The position numbers and the translations under genes were made by a program. Of a stretch of 64,000 nt of DNA, positions 16,263 through 25,441 are shown piece after piece. Source of the DNA: Clostridiales bacterium (GTDB lineage Bacteria; Bacillota; Clostridia; Lachnospirales; Lachnospiraceae); the NCBI GenBank assembly GCA_023663185.1, contig JAMPHY010000004.1, positions 62,001-126,000 of the forward strand, in the 5' to 3' direction. The first letter of the stretch is position 1; every line of letters starts with the position of its first letter. The notes under the pieces were generated by a model. The model made no database searches. It saw only the letters and a program-made list of their open reading frames with translations, and was not told the origin of the DNA.

Positions 16263-18029
16263 ATGAAGAAAAAATTACTTATGGCAGTTCTGTCGTTGTG
16301 CATTGTCATGTCAATGACGGCATGCGGCAATAATGCAGACACGGAGGAAGTTGTAGAGACAACTGCAACAGAAGACGGTGCGGACGTAAGCACTGACACC
16401 GGCACGCAGGAAGAAACAGGAACGCAGGAACAAGAGGGCGAGGAAACACAGGCGCAGGAAGAAGTGGACGAGTATTACGAGGCGGGACGCAAGAGCCTTT
16501 ACGGGCTGGACGGTGCGCAGATTAACCTTGAGGACGCTTATGCGAATTTCATAAAGTCGCAGGAACTTGGAAATACCGATGCGAATTTCTATCTTGGTCT
16601 GCTTGCCGACTGGTACAGCTATCCTGAGCAGGATTATGAAGAGGCGAAGGCGGCGGCAAAGGAATATTATGAGCAGAGCGGGGACAACCCTTATGCGCAG
16701 GTTGCTTTAGGAGTATTATATTATTATGGGCAGGGCGTAGAAGAAGATACGCAAAAAGGTGAAGAACTTTTTCAGTCAGCGGTAGATAAGGGCGCGGTTG
16801 AAGGATATTATGGGCTTGCTATTGCCGCATACGGTGGGGGAGATTATGAAACCGCACTGGAATATTATAATAAAGTAGTGGAAGAAGGCGGCGAGCAGTT
16901 TTTTATCACAAACGCAATGCGTACTATCGGCGATATGTATGCGTGGGGCAACGGAGTGGAGAAGGACGAGGCAAAAGCGCTTGAGTGGTATACTAAAGCA
17001 GCAGATTCAGGAGATACGTCTGTAATGAGTGATGTCGGCGATATGTATGCGCGTGGCTGGGGATTTGAACAGGACGCAGAAAAAGCGCTTGAATGGTATA
17101 CCAAAGCCGCGGATTCAGGAGATGAATCTGCAATGTGCGCTATCGGCGATATGTATGCGTATGGAGACGGAGTGGCTCAGGACATAGAAAAAGCCGCCGA
17201 ATGGTATACCAAAGCTGCAGATTTAGGGGATGCGTCCGGTCTGTATAATCTTGGCAGTATGTACTATTGGGGCAATGGCGTGGAACAGGACATGGAAAAA
17301 GTCATTGAATGGTATACCAAAGCCGCGGATTTAGGAAATACAGAGGCTATGATTATGCTCGGCGTTATATATAGGGATGGCGACGGAGTGGCTCAGGACA
17401 TAGAAAAGGCTATCGAATGGTATACCAAAGCTGCAGATTCAGGCGATACATACGGTCTGGTTTTGATTGGGAGTATATATGAGTATGGCAATGGAGTGGC
17501 TCAGGACGGCGAAAAAGCCATCGAATGGTATACTAAAGCCGTGGATTTAGGCGATACAGAGGCAATGCGTTCTATCGCCAGCATGTATAAGTTTGGCAAT
17601 GGAGTGGCTCAGGACGGCGAAAAAGCCATCGAATGGTATACCAAAGCCGCGGATTTGGGTGATGCAGAGGCAATGCGTTATATCGGTTATATGTATAGGG
17701 ATGGCGATGGAGTGGCTCAGGACAGCGAAAAAGCTATCGAATGGTTTGTCAAAACAATAAAGTCGGGCGATTCTTGGGGAGGATTCAGTGGCTTAAGGGA
17801 TATCTTAGGCGGATATGATGCGACACTGGAATGGTTCATAGAATCAGGCGATACAGAGGCAATGATATATATTGGCGATTATTATGAAAATAGCTATGGA
17901 AGTAATATAGAAGGAAAGTTGCCTGATTATGATAAGGCAATGGAATGGTATCAGAAAGCGGCAGATTTAGGGAGTGAAGAGGCGCAGGAATATCTTGAGA
18001 GGACACAGGAGAAGATGCAGAGGCAGTAA
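16263..18029 (+). CDS. Sel1-like repeat lipoprotein
   Basis: A 588-residue exported lipoprotein. The start at ATG 16263 follows AAAGGAG and begins a classic signal: basic KKK, hydrophobic stretch, lipobox SMTAC with Cys21. Residues 22-70 are acidic and low-complexity (GTQEETGTQEQEG), probably a wall spacer. From about 75 to the end run at least ten Sel1/TPR-like units of about 36 residues, each like GDGVAQDxEKAIEWYTKAADLGD. The family forms alpha-solenoid scaffolds that mediate protein contacts. The repeats at 17160-17760 are almost identical in DNA, which suggests recent unit duplication. It converges with the symporter gene, 6 bases apart. Confidence 0.92.
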   Translation: MKKKLLMAVLSLCIVMSMTACGNNADTEEVVETTATEDGADVSTDTGTQEETGTQEQEGEETQAQEEVDEYYEAGRKSLYGLDGAQINLEDAYANFIKSQELGNTDANFYLGLLADWYSYPEQDYEEAKAAAKEYYEQSGDNPYAQVALGVLYYYGQGVEEDTQKGEELFQSAVDKGAVEGYYGLAIAAYGGGDYETALEYYNKVVEEGGEQFFITNAMRTIGDMYAWGNGVEKDEAKALEWYTKAADSGDTSVMSDVGDMYARGWGFEQDAEKALEWYTKAADSGDESAMCAIGDMYAYGDGVAQDIEKAAEWYTKAADLGDASGLYNLGSMYYWGNGVEQDMEKVIEWYTKAADLGNTEAMIMLGVIYRDGDGVAQDIEKAIEWYTKAADSGDTYGLVLIGSIYEYGNGVAQDGEKAIEWYTKAVDLGDTEAMRSIASMYKFGNGVAQDGEKAIEWYTKAADLGDAEAMRYIGYMYRDGDGVAQDSEKAIEWFVKTIKSGDSWGGFSGLRDILGGYDATLEWFIESGDTEAMIYIGDYYENSYGSNIEGKLPDYDKAMEWYQKAADLGSEEAQEYLERTQEKMQRQ

Positions 18030-18035
18030 ACGCCC

Positions 18036-19334
18036 TTACGCCTTAATATGCTGCCTTAGCAGATAAAGCGCAAGCACATTAGGGATAACCATAATGCCGT
18101 TGATTAGGTCGGTGCATTCCCAGACAATGTTCATGGGAACGATTGCGCCGATGTATATCATCAGAATATAGAGCAGTTTATAACACGGAATACCTTTACT
18201 TCCAATAAGGTATTCCGTTGCTTTTTCACCGAAATAAGACCAGCCGATAAGGGTGGTGACGGCAAAGGCAATCAGTGAAACCGATAAAAAGGCGTCGCCT
18301 ATATAAGGAAGATGTGCAAATGCCGCCGAAGTCAAGCCGGTCGAGGGCACGTTTTGTATGGAAGAAGGATCATAGAGCATATTGGATACGATTACCAGTC
18401 CTGTAACCAGACACATTACTACCGTATCCCAGAAAACTGCGGTCATGGAGACATACGCCTGATGTTTCGGCTCGTTTACACCGGAAGCCGCCGCCGCGAT
18501 TGCCGAGGTGCCGATGCCTGCCTCATTAGTAAAAAGCCCGCGGGCTATGCCGTAGCGCAGCGCAAGCTGTAAAGTGGAGCCGGCAAAGCCTCCCATTATG
18601 GAAGAGAAGGAAAAGGCGTCTTTAATAATCCATAGGCAAGCGTTTGGCAGTTGCTTATGGTATAACAATAATAAAAGAAAACAGCCGAACAGATAGACGA
18701 AGCTTATAGCAGGGACTACGCGCTCGCATAGATTGCCGATTGCTTTTACCCCGCCTAAGATGACGACTCCGGTAAGGACTGCAAGTATTATGCCTACAAT
18801 GTGCGGGGATATGTGGAATGATGCAGTCGCCGCCTGCGTAGCGGAGTTGGACTGCGTAGTGCAGCCGGCGCCAAAGGCTGCGGCAAGCGTACACAGCGCG
18901 TATACAGCGCCAAGCTTATTATTATGTAAACCATTGCGCAGCACATACATCGGACCGCCGACAAAAGAGCCGTCCTTTTTTTTCGAGCGGAATAATACGC
19001 TTAAGTAGCATTCACTATAAGCGGTAGCCATGCCGAGAATTCCGGTAATCCAGCACCAAAAGATTGCGCCGGGACCGCCGAGCGCGACGGCGGTAGAGAC
19101 GCCGATGATATTGCCGGTGCCGAGGGTAGCGGCAAGGGTGGTGGCAAGGGCTGAGAACGGAGAGAGGTTTTTATCTTCCGCGTTGCCGCCCATGCCAAGT
19201 GAAAGTTTGATTGCATATATAATCCTGCGTTGTGGAAAATGCAGTTTCAAGGTAAAATATATGTGGGTTCCCAAAAGAATAATCAGAAGTGGGACTCCCC
19301 AGATAAAGTTGTTTGCCGCCTGTATGATTTGCAA
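18036..19334 (-). CDS. Alanine/glycine:cation symporter (AGCS family)
   Basis: A 432-residue membrane protein with about 10-11 transmembrane segments. AGCS signatures are present: SPFSALATTLAATLGTGNIIGVSTAVALGGPGAIFWCW near residues 57-95, FVGGPMYVL, and GLFTNEAGIGTSAIAAAAS in the second half. The family imports alanine or glycine with Na+ or H+. The start is TTG at 19334 preceded by GGTGA on the minus strand; no ATG lies nearby. It is a single gene convergent with the Sel1 lipoprotein and divergent from the 125-residue ORF. Confidence 0.93.
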   Translation of the reverse strand: MQIIQAANNFIWGVPLLIILLGTHIYFTLKLHFPQRRIIYAIKLSLGMGGNAEDKNLSPFSALATTLAATLGTGNIIGVSTAVALGGPGAIFWCWITGILGMATAYSECYLSVLFRSKKKDGSFVGGPMYVLRNGLHNNKLGAVYALCTLAAAFGAGCTTQSNSATQAATASFHISPHIVGIILAVLTGVVILGGVKAIGNLCERVVPAISFVYLFGCFLLLLLYHKQLPNACLWIIKDAFSFSSIMGGFAGSTLQLALRYGIARGLFTNEAGIGTSAIAAAASGVNEPKHQAYVSMTAVFWDTVVMCLVTGLVIVSNMLYDPSSIQNVPSTGLTSAAFAHLPYIGDAFLSVSLIAFAVTTLIGWSYFGEKATEYLIGSKGIPCYKLLYILMIYIGAIVPMNIVWECTDLINGIMVIPNVLALYLLRQHIKA

Positions 19335-19438
19335 GGTAAGTCACCGTATGAGGTTTGTTATTTTATTTATATGGGGGACAGGGGAAAAACAGAACATGGG
19401 TATTGGAAATTGTGCAGGAAAGGAGCATGGTAATTAGT

Positions 19439-19816
19439 ATGAATAAGCAGGATATGGCGTGGCGTTTTGCGCAAGCCTTGTGTCAGTATGCGGGGGAAGA
19501 TAATGAGTTCTTAGAAGGGTTCTGGGATTTGCTGATTAATTCTGAGGACATCTATAATGAATTTGTGTATTATATGGAAAATAGTAATTTTCTGTGTAAG
19601 TATAAGGTGGCAGGCTATACGGTAGTCGATATCATGGTATGGCAGATGGATCACTTTAAGGCGCAGATGGACAGGGGGCATTACGATATGAAGCAGAATG
19701 GGGATAAAATGCTGCTTAGGGCTTTTGATACGATGCTTAAGATGGAGAAACAGCCGGATAAGTATGTGCGGCTGCTTCAGACGGAAACCGGAACGGATTA
19801 TGAAGGGAAATATTAA
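19439..19816 (+). CDS. Conserved hypothetical protein (125 aa)
   Basis: A soluble 125-residue protein starting MNKQDMAWRFAQALCQYAGED and rich in aromatic residues and Asp/Glu (contains YTVVDIMVWQMDHFKAQMDRG). No signal peptide or membrane span. Start at ATG 19439 is chosen because AAAGGAG at about 19419 is too close to the ATG at 19427. I do not recognise a named family. It lies 108 bases before trkA on the same strand; a role in potassium uptake is not indicated. Confidence 0.6.
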   Translation: MNKQDMAWRFAQALCQYAGEDNEFLEGFWDLLINSEDIYNEFVYYMENSNFLCKYKVAGYTVVDIMVWQMDHFKAQMDRGHYDMKQNGDKMLLRAFDTMLKMEKQPDKYVRLLQTETGTDYEGKY

Positions 19817-19924
19817 GAATTTTTTAGTTTTTTGGAGATTGCGTATTGTAAAAAGAAGGAATATAATAACTAAGGCGGTATCGGTGTGAGCCGTAAATGT
19901 ATATGTTAAGGAAGGTACAAACAG

Positions 19925-21280
19925 ATGCAGATTATTATAGTGGGCTGCGGAAACGTAGGCGCGGCTCTTACGGAGCAGCTTAGTTCCGAGGGGCATGATA
20001 TTACAATTATTGATATAGAAAATCAGAGACTGCAAAATCTGGTGAACAGCTACGACGCTATGGGCGTGGTGGGGAACGGCGCGAGTTTCGCTGTGCAAAA
20101 GGAAGCGGACGTAGAGCATGCGCATTTGCTGATTGCGGTTACGGGTTCGGACGAGCTTAATCTTTTATGCTGTCTGATTGCGAAGAAAGCCGGCGGCTGC
20201 CATACGATAGCCAGAGTCAGAAATCCCATTTACAATATGGAAATCAACTATATTAAAGAAGAATTGGGCTTGTCGATGATTATTAATCCGGAGTTTGCAG
20301 CGGCGGAGGAGATGGCAAGGCTTTTAAAGTTTCCGTCAGCTCTTACGATTGACGCTTTTACGAAGGGAAGGGTGGAAATCGTAAAATATCGTGTAAAAGA
20401 GGATTCCATACTTTGCGACCAGTCGCTTAAGAATATTTCGGGGAAGCTTAAAGCCGATGTTCTTATATGCACGGTGGAACGTGGGGAAGATACCTATATT
20501 CCGAATGGCGATTTTATTATCCGCGCTAAAGATGAGATTTCGATATTAGGTACGCCGCAGAAGACGTTAGGCTTTTTTAAGAAGCTTGGCGCAGCGGTAA
20601 CAAGAGCCAAAAACGTCATGATTATTGGCGGTGGGGAGATGGCGTATTATCTGGCGCAGCTGCTTACGGCAATCGGCATTAAGATTAAGATTATCGAAAT
20701 TGACAAGGCGCGCTGCGACGAGTTGAGCGAGCTGCTGCCTAAGGCTGAGATTATAAACGGAAACGGTACTGATAAGGATTTACTTATGCAGGAAGGGCTT
20801 ATGCAGATGGAGGCTTTTGTCGCCCTGACGAATTTTGATGAAGAGAATATCATGCTTTCTTTGTTTGTAAAAAGTATCTCCAATGCGAAGCTGATTACGC
20901 TTGTACATAGGATTTCATATGATGAAATTATAGACAGTCTGGACATTGGCAGTATTATCTATCCTAAGTATCTGACTGCCGAAAACATTATTAAATATGT
21001 GCGTGCGATGGACAACTCCATAGGCAGCAATATTGAGACATTGTATCGTCTGAATGATAATAAGGTAGAGGCGCTTGAGTTCATTGTAAAAGCGGATTCT
21101 CCTGTGATTGGCATACCGCTTCAGGATTTGCCGATTAAGCCTAAAATCCTTGTCTGCTCGATTAACCACAAAGGGACTATCAGTATTCCGGGCGGTCAAA
21201 GCGTCATACAGGCGGGAGATATGGTAATTGTGGTAACAACCATCACGGGCTTGAATGATATCAGGGATATTTTGAAATAA
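19925..21280 (+). CDS. trkA: Trk system potassium transporter, peripheral NAD-binding subunit TrkA
   Basis: A 451-residue cytoplasmic protein with two tandem RCK units. The first Rossmann fold starts at residue 1 (IIIVGCGNVGAALTEQLSSEGHDITIIDIE), followed by an RCK_C domain; the second starts near 228 (VMIIGGGEMAYYLAQLL) and again ends with RCK_C (VIQAGDMVIVVTT). TrkA binds NAD(H) or ATP and gates the TrkH channel. trkH follows after about 50 bases, so both are probably one operon. All expected glycines of both nucleotide-binding loops are present. Confidence 0.95.
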   Translation: MQIIIVGCGNVGAALTEQLSSEGHDITIIDIENQRLQNLVNSYDAMGVVGNGASFAVQKEADVEHAHLLIAVTGSDELNLLCCLIAKKAGGCHTIARVRNPIYNMEINYIKEELGLSMIINPEFAAAEEMARLLKFPSALTIDAFTKGRVEIVKYRVKEDSILCDQSLKNISGKLKADVLICTVERGEDTYIPNGDFIIRAKDEISILGTPQKTLGFFKKLGAAVTRAKNVMIIGGGEMAYYLAQLLTAIGIKIKIIEIDKARCDELSELLPKAEIINGNGTDKDLLMQEGLMQMEAFVALTNFDEENIMLSLFVKSISNAKLITLVHRISYDEIIDSLDIGSIIYPKYLTAENIIKYVRAMDNSIGSNIETLYRLNDNKVEALEFIVKADSPVIGIPLQDLPIKPKILVCSINHKGTISIPGGQSVIQAGDMVIVVTTITGLNDIRDILK

Positions 21281-21331
21281 TTATTCAGCAAGTCTGCACA
21301 TTTGCATTTATGGAAAGGCACGGTCATTGAT

Positions 21332-22777
21332 ATGAACTTTTCAATTATAAGATATATATTATTTCGGGTACTTGAGTTTGCTGCGGTTTTTCTGGCGCTG
21401 CCCTGTCTGGTGGCGGTCGTTTATCATGAAAAGGCGGGGTTTGCCTTTGCAATAGTAATGGCAGCTTGTTTTATAATCGCGCAGATAGGAAAAAGATTAT
21501 GGAAGCCAAAAAGTCAGGTTTTTTATGCAAGGGAAGGGTTCGTCACGGTTTCGCTCGCATGGTTTCTGCTTAGTATTGTGGGAGCGCTGCCGTTTTTTAT
21601 AAGCGGTGAGATTCCGAACTTTATTGATGCGCTTTTTGAGACGATTTCGGGGCTGACGACGACGGGGGCAAGCTGTCTTACGGACGTGGAATGTCTGTCC
21701 AAAAGCGTACAGTTCTGGCGGCTTTTTACCCACTGGATAGGCGGTATGGGAGTGCTGGTGCTGATTATCGCGATACTTCCGCTCTCAGGCGGCTACAATA
21801 TGCACCTTATGCGTGCGGAAAGTCCGGGACCTACCGTGGGAAAACTTGTGCCGAAGGTTCAGACGACGGCAAAGATTTTATATTGTATATACATTGTAAT
21901 TACATTGATAGAGATGGTGCTGTTAAAGGCAGCAGGCATGAGTTTTTATGACTCGATTGTACTGTCGTTTTCAACGATGGGAACAGGAGGGTTCGGCGTA
22001 CTTAACAGCAGCGCCGGAAGTTATACCATCACAGTACAGGTTATTCTGACAATATTTATGATACTTGGCGGCATGAATTTTAACGTATATTATCTGCTGG
22101 TGGTTGCGAGGAAGCCGAAGGAAGCTTTGTTCCATGAGGAAGCGAGAGTCTATCTTATGCTGATTTTGGGCGAAGCGGCTCTTATTACATTTAGCATTTG
22201 GGGATATTATGACAGTATCGGTCTTGCCTTTAAAGACGCGATTTTTCAGGTGGCGTCGTTAGCAAGCAGTACCGGATTTTCCACCGCTGATTTTGATATG
22301 TGGCCGGAGTTTGCCAAAGCCGTGCTGATATTTTCAATGGTTATAGGAGCCTGCGCCGGAAGTACCGGTGGCGGTTTTAAGGTATCCAGATTTATGATTT
22401 TGATTCAGGATATGAAGAATGAGTTTATGCGGGTAACGCACCCACAGATAGTTAAAAAGCCGCATTTGGAGGGCAGGGCGGTAGATGATGCGACGGTGCG
22501 CTCCGTAAAATCGTATCTGATAATATATCTGGCAGTCTGCATGGTTTCGTTCATACTTTTATCGTTGGATAAGTTTGACTCGACGACGAATGTCACCGCA
22601 GTCTTAGCGACTGTGAATAATACCGGTCCGGGTATGCACGCGGTAGGTCCTGCCTGCAATTACAACGGATTTTCTGTGTTTTCCAAGCTCGTGTTGATGT
22701 TCGACATGTTGACGGGAAGACTGGAGCTTTTGCCGATGATGATATTGTTTTCGTCGAGGACGTGGAAGAAGTGCTAA
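21332..22777 (+). CDS. trkH: Trk potassium uptake channel subunit TrkH
   Basis: A 481-residue membrane protein of the TrkH/KtrB superfamily, with four pore loops visible by their filter glycines: GLTTTGASC, FSTMGTGGFG, ASSTGFSTADF and TVNNTGPGM. HWIGGMGVLVLIIAILP after the first loop is also characteristic. It conducts K+ inward under TrkA control. Start at ATG 21332 (an in-frame TTG at 21302 is possible). The C-terminus ends GRLELLPMMILFSSRTW, typical of full-length TrkH. A structured intergenic element follows at 22802. Confidence 0.95.
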   Translation: MNFSIIRYILFRVLEFAAVFLALPCLVAVVYHEKAGFAFAIVMAACFIIAQIGKRLWKPKSQVFYAREGFVTVSLAWFLLSIVGALPFFISGEIPNFIDALFETISGLTTTGASCLTDVECLSKSVQFWRLFTHWIGGMGVLVLIIAILPLSGGYNMHLMRAESPGPTVGKLVPKVQTTAKILYCIYIVITLIEMVLLKAAGMSFYDSIVLSFSTMGTGGFGVLNSSAGSYTITVQVILTIFMILGGMNFNVYYLLVVARKPKEALFHEEARVYLMLILGEAALITFSIWGYYDSIGLAFKDAIFQVASLASSTGFSTADFDMWPEFAKAVLIFSMVIGACAGSTGGGFKVSRFMILIQDMKNEFMRVTHPQIVKKPHLEGRAVDDATVRSVKSYLIIYLAVCMVSFILLSLDKFDSTTNVTAVLATVNNTGPGMHAVGPACNYNGFSVFSKLVLMFDMLTGRLELLPMMILFSSRTWKKC

Positions 22778-22801
22778 ATGTAATGCGTAATATTCTTGAA
22801 T

Positions 22802-22953
22802 GCGGCATGAAGTCATATGTTTCTGCTTGAGGTACGCTCTCGCTCCGTGGAAAATCGCAACGGTACTAAGTTCAAAAGCTCGTAAAGCAGCTTTTTCACT
22901 AACTACCGGCGTTTTCCAAGGACCTCAAGTAGAAACATATGATTTCATGCCGC
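22802..22953 (+). repeat. Large structured intergenic element (copy A)
   Basis: GCGGCATGAA at 22802 starts a near-perfect arm that pairs with TTCATGCCGC ending at 22953. The arm runs through TCATATGTTTCTgCTTGAGG and its partner CCTCAAGtAGAAACATATGA, about 33 base pairs. Inside are CCGTGGAAAA pairing with GTTTTCCAAGG, and a hairpin GGTActaAGT..AAAAGCT / AGCTTTT..ACTaacTACC. The core words GTACGCTCTCGCTCCG and CGGTACTAAGTTC recur in copies B and C. No coding sequence and no T run are present. Confidence 0.85.
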
Positions 22954-23035
22954 CCAAGATTGTGAATAAATGGCTGTAAATAATATTACTGTGAATAATG
23001 AATTTTGAAATTATTTGTTAATGGAAGGATAGAAT

Positions 23036-24055
23036 ATGCAAAAAGAAAACATCAGGATAAAGAAAGTCATAGTACATATCATGGACTCTACGGTTGGAAT
23101 GCCGGTGCTTTCGGATACAGAGTTGGAGTATGGTTCGGAATTTGCGGATTTTATCAAGGAGCATATCGCTAAAATCAGCTCTGGCGACGATGCGAAGGAG
23201 TGCCGTTTCTATAAGGAGGAGTCCGAAGTTTATCATATTTTGGAGCAATATTCTGATGATTCGTTCATAGATATAAGCAAGGATATCGCGCAGCTTCTGT
23301 ATGAAATTATGAACAGCAATATAGATATTCCGGCGGCGGACCTTGTGATTGTGCGTTTTCAATACGATGACAAAGAGTATCTTGCCCTGCTTAAGATGAA
23401 TTATAAATCCCTGTATACGCATAGGACGCTGCCTGTTTCTGACGGAAACAGCAACGAGATTATCAGGCATAAATCGATTCTGCCGTCTGAGAGCCAGCGG
23501 CTTACCGAAGCAGCGATTATCAGGCTTGATGACCTTGCAGTGTGGGTGATTGAGAAAAAGTATGAGGTCAACGGTGAAAAGACGGATTACTTTTCTTTCC
23601 TTTTCTTAAAATGCAGCAGCCATATGTCGCACAAGTCCAAGCTTTCCATAGTGAGCAGGGCGGTAGACAGCGTGCAGAGAGAGGGCTATGACGAGACTGA
23701 GTGTTTTGCGAAGCAGATGGAGGCTAAGCGCATTATTCAGGAGGAAATAGAGGAGAACGGCGGATTCACCGTCGAAACTATAGCGGAGAAAATTTTTGAA
23801 GAAAAACCGGAATTGAAAGTTGCTTTTCAGGATAAAATGGAAAAGTATAACATGGTGAAGGAAGAAGTGCAGCCGCAGAGCGAAAATACCGTTAAGAAAT
23901 ATCAGAGCCAGCATCTTTATACGGATACGGGCATTGAAATCAAGATTCCGATGGAGCAGTATAAGAATCCGAGGAGTGTGGAATTTATTACCAATCCTGA
24001 CGGGACGGTGTCTGTGCTGATTAAGAATATTGAGCATTTGGAAGCGAGGATGTGA
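23036..24055 (+). CDS. Nucleoid-associated protein, NA37/YejK family
   Basis: A 339-residue protein matching the NA37 (NdpA/YejK) family: it begins IRIKKVIVHIMDSTVGMPVLSDTELE, has LVIVRFQYDDKEYLALLKMNYKSLYTH near 105-130, and FFLFLKCSSHMSHKSKLSIVSRAVD near 187-213. The C-terminal part carries IEIKIPMEQYKNPRSVEFITNPDGTVSVLIKNI. The family associates with the nucleoid; its molecular job is poorly known. The Firmicute versions often stand near structural or defence genes. Start at ATG 23036 after GGAAGG. It is flanked on both sides by structured elements A and B. Confidence 0.85.
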   Translation: MQKENIRIKKVIVHIMDSTVGMPVLSDTELEYGSEFADFIKEHIAKISSGDDAKECRFYKEESEVYHILEQYSDDSFIDISKDIAQLLYEIMNSNIDIPAADLVIVRFQYDDKEYLALLKMNYKSLYTHRTLPVSDGNSNEIIRHKSILPSESQRLTEAAIIRLDDLAVWVIEKKYEVNGEKTDYFSFLFLKCSSHMSHKSKLSIVSRAVDSVQREGYDETECFAKQMEAKRIIQEEIEENGGFTVETIAEKIFEEKPELKVAFQDKMEKYNMVKEEVQPQSENTVKKYQSQHLYTDTGIEIKIPMEQYKNPRSVEFITNPDGTVSVLIKNIEHLEARM

Positions 24056-24063
24056 CAGTTAGA

Positions 24064-24225
24064 AGCCGACATGAACTCATATGCTTCCATTTGAGGCACG
24101 CTCTCGCTCCGTATAAAATCGCAGCGGTACTAAGCTCGAAAAGACCTCGCTAAAGTACAAGACCACTTTCAGTGGTCTGCGTTTTATAAGGACCTCAAAT
24201 GAAAGTATATGAGTTCATGTCGGCT
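24064..24225 (+). repeat. Large structured intergenic element (copy B)
   Basis: AGCCGACATGAACTCATAT at 24064 pairs with ATATGAGTTCATGTCGGCT ending at 24225, then ATTTGAGG with CCTCAAAT. The arm sequence differs from copy A at many positions but remains paired. The core repeats CACGCTCTCGCTCCGT and CGGTACTAAGCTC. CCGTATAAAA pairs with TTTTATAAGG, where copy A has CCGTGGAAAA and TTTTCCAAGG, so the change is compensated. An extra hairpin AGACCACTTTCAGTGGTCT sits in the apical part. Confidence 0.85.
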
Positions 24226-24277
24226 AAACATTGTGGATAGTAGAAGATATCTTAATAGTAGTTGACGGGGGGCGCAT

Positions 24278-25441
24278 ATGGGAACGATTATTAAATATAT
24301 TAAAGAATACGGCGATTATACGTTAGATGAGAAGCCGTTAAACGAGGTGGATAGTCTGGTCTTGTCGCAGTTTGCCTATCTTAAGTTTGACGGTCTGGTT
24401 CCTAATGTCGATGAAAAGAAGGAAGCTGTGGATATGCAGTATTTGCTGGCGCATGAGAATTATAACATGCTCTATGCAGATGAGCGTTACAGGGAGAGCA
24501 ATACGGAGCTTTTTAACGTAATGGCGAAAAGCAGGCGTTTCGGTAATATGAAATTGAATAATTATGTAAACCAGATAAATGATGAAGAAGAAACTCAGTT
24601 TTCAGCCGTAACCTGTCAGTTGGCGGACGATATTTTTTATGTGGTTTATCGTGGCACTGATGAGAAGATTGTAGGCTGGAAGGAAGATTTGAATCTGGCT
24701 TTTTCCGAGCCTGTTCCGGGGCAGGTAATGAGTGTGGAATATTTGTGCAGCGTGGCTAAAGGGATTGATACGCCTTTTTATGTGGGCGGGCATTCTAAGG
24801 GCGGAAACCTTGCGATATATGCGTCCATGAACTGTGGGGAGCAGGTGCAGGAGAAGATTAAAACCATCTTTTGCCATGACGGACCGGGATTCAGACCGGA
24901 AGTGCTGGAAAAGTGCGGATATAATAAAATTGAGAGTAAAATCAGAAGGACGATACCGCATTCTTCGCTGGTAGGGCTGATTTTGTATTCCGAGGGCAGC
25001 TATCGCGTAGTGGAGAGCAAATATATCGGGTTAATGCAGCATGATCCGTATTCGTGGCTGGTAGACGAAGATGATTTCAGAATCGTAAAAGACGTTTATT
25101 CCAGTGCGATGTTCAGGGATAAGGCGCTTAACGAGTGGATTTTGTCGCTTAATCAGGAGCAGATGCGGATTTTTGTGGATACGCTCTATGAGATAGTAAA
25201 AGCGTCGGAGGCGGACAATCTGATAGACTTTTCAGCCAACTGGAAAAGAAGTATTCAGGGTATCTTGGAAGCGGTCAAAAACGTCGATACGGAAACTAAG
25301 CAGATGATGAGCAATATGCTTAAGAACCTGTTCGATGTGATTTCACAACACGCCAAAGAGGAGCTTCAAATAAGAAAGAAAACGCAAAAAAGCAAGTGGG
25401 ACGAAGGTAAAAATTATTTGGAGCATATGCTTAAAAAATAA
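24278..25441 (+). CDS. DUF2974 (Mbeg1-like) alpha/beta-hydrolase-fold protein
   Basis: A 387-residue cytoplasmic protein of the DUF2974/Mbeg1-like group. It shows YRGTDEKIVGWKEDLNLAF near 124-142 and the nucleophile elbow VGGHSKGGNLAIYASMN near 169-185 (GxSxG with Ser173), and CHDGPGF near 198-204, where lipases carry an acidic residue. The fold resembles lipase class 3; the natural substrate is unknown. The C-terminal 130 residues are helical and charged. Its 3' end overlaps the convergent amidotransferase gene by 28 bases. It begins after structured element B. Confidence 0.85.
   Translation: MGTIIKYIKEYGDYTLDEKPLNEVDSLVLSQFAYLKFDGLVPNVDEKKEAVDMQYLLAHENYNMLYADERYRESNTELFNVMAKSRRFGNMKLNNYVNQINDEEETQFSAVTCQLADDIFYVVYRGTDEKIVGWKEDLNLAFSEPVPGQVMSVEYLCSVAKGIDTPFYVGGHSKGGNLAIYASMNCGEQVQEKIKTIFCHDGPGFRPEVLEKCGYNKIESKIRRTIPHSSLVGLILYSEGSYRVVESKYIGLMQHDPYSWLVDEDDFRIVKDVYSSAMFRDKALNEWILSLNQEQMRIFVDTLYEIVKASEADNLIDFSANWKRSIQGILEAVKNVDTETKQMMSNMLKNLFDVISQHAKEELQIRKKTQKSKWDEGKNYLEHMLKK

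Noticed and set aside
22593-22816. Minus-strand ORFs at the trkH end
   Set aside because: They overlap trkH and the structured element A and have no ribosome site or family resemblance.
24064-24225. Rho-independent terminator
   Set aside because: No T run follows the stems of elements A-C and the apical parts are branched, so they are not ordinary terminators.
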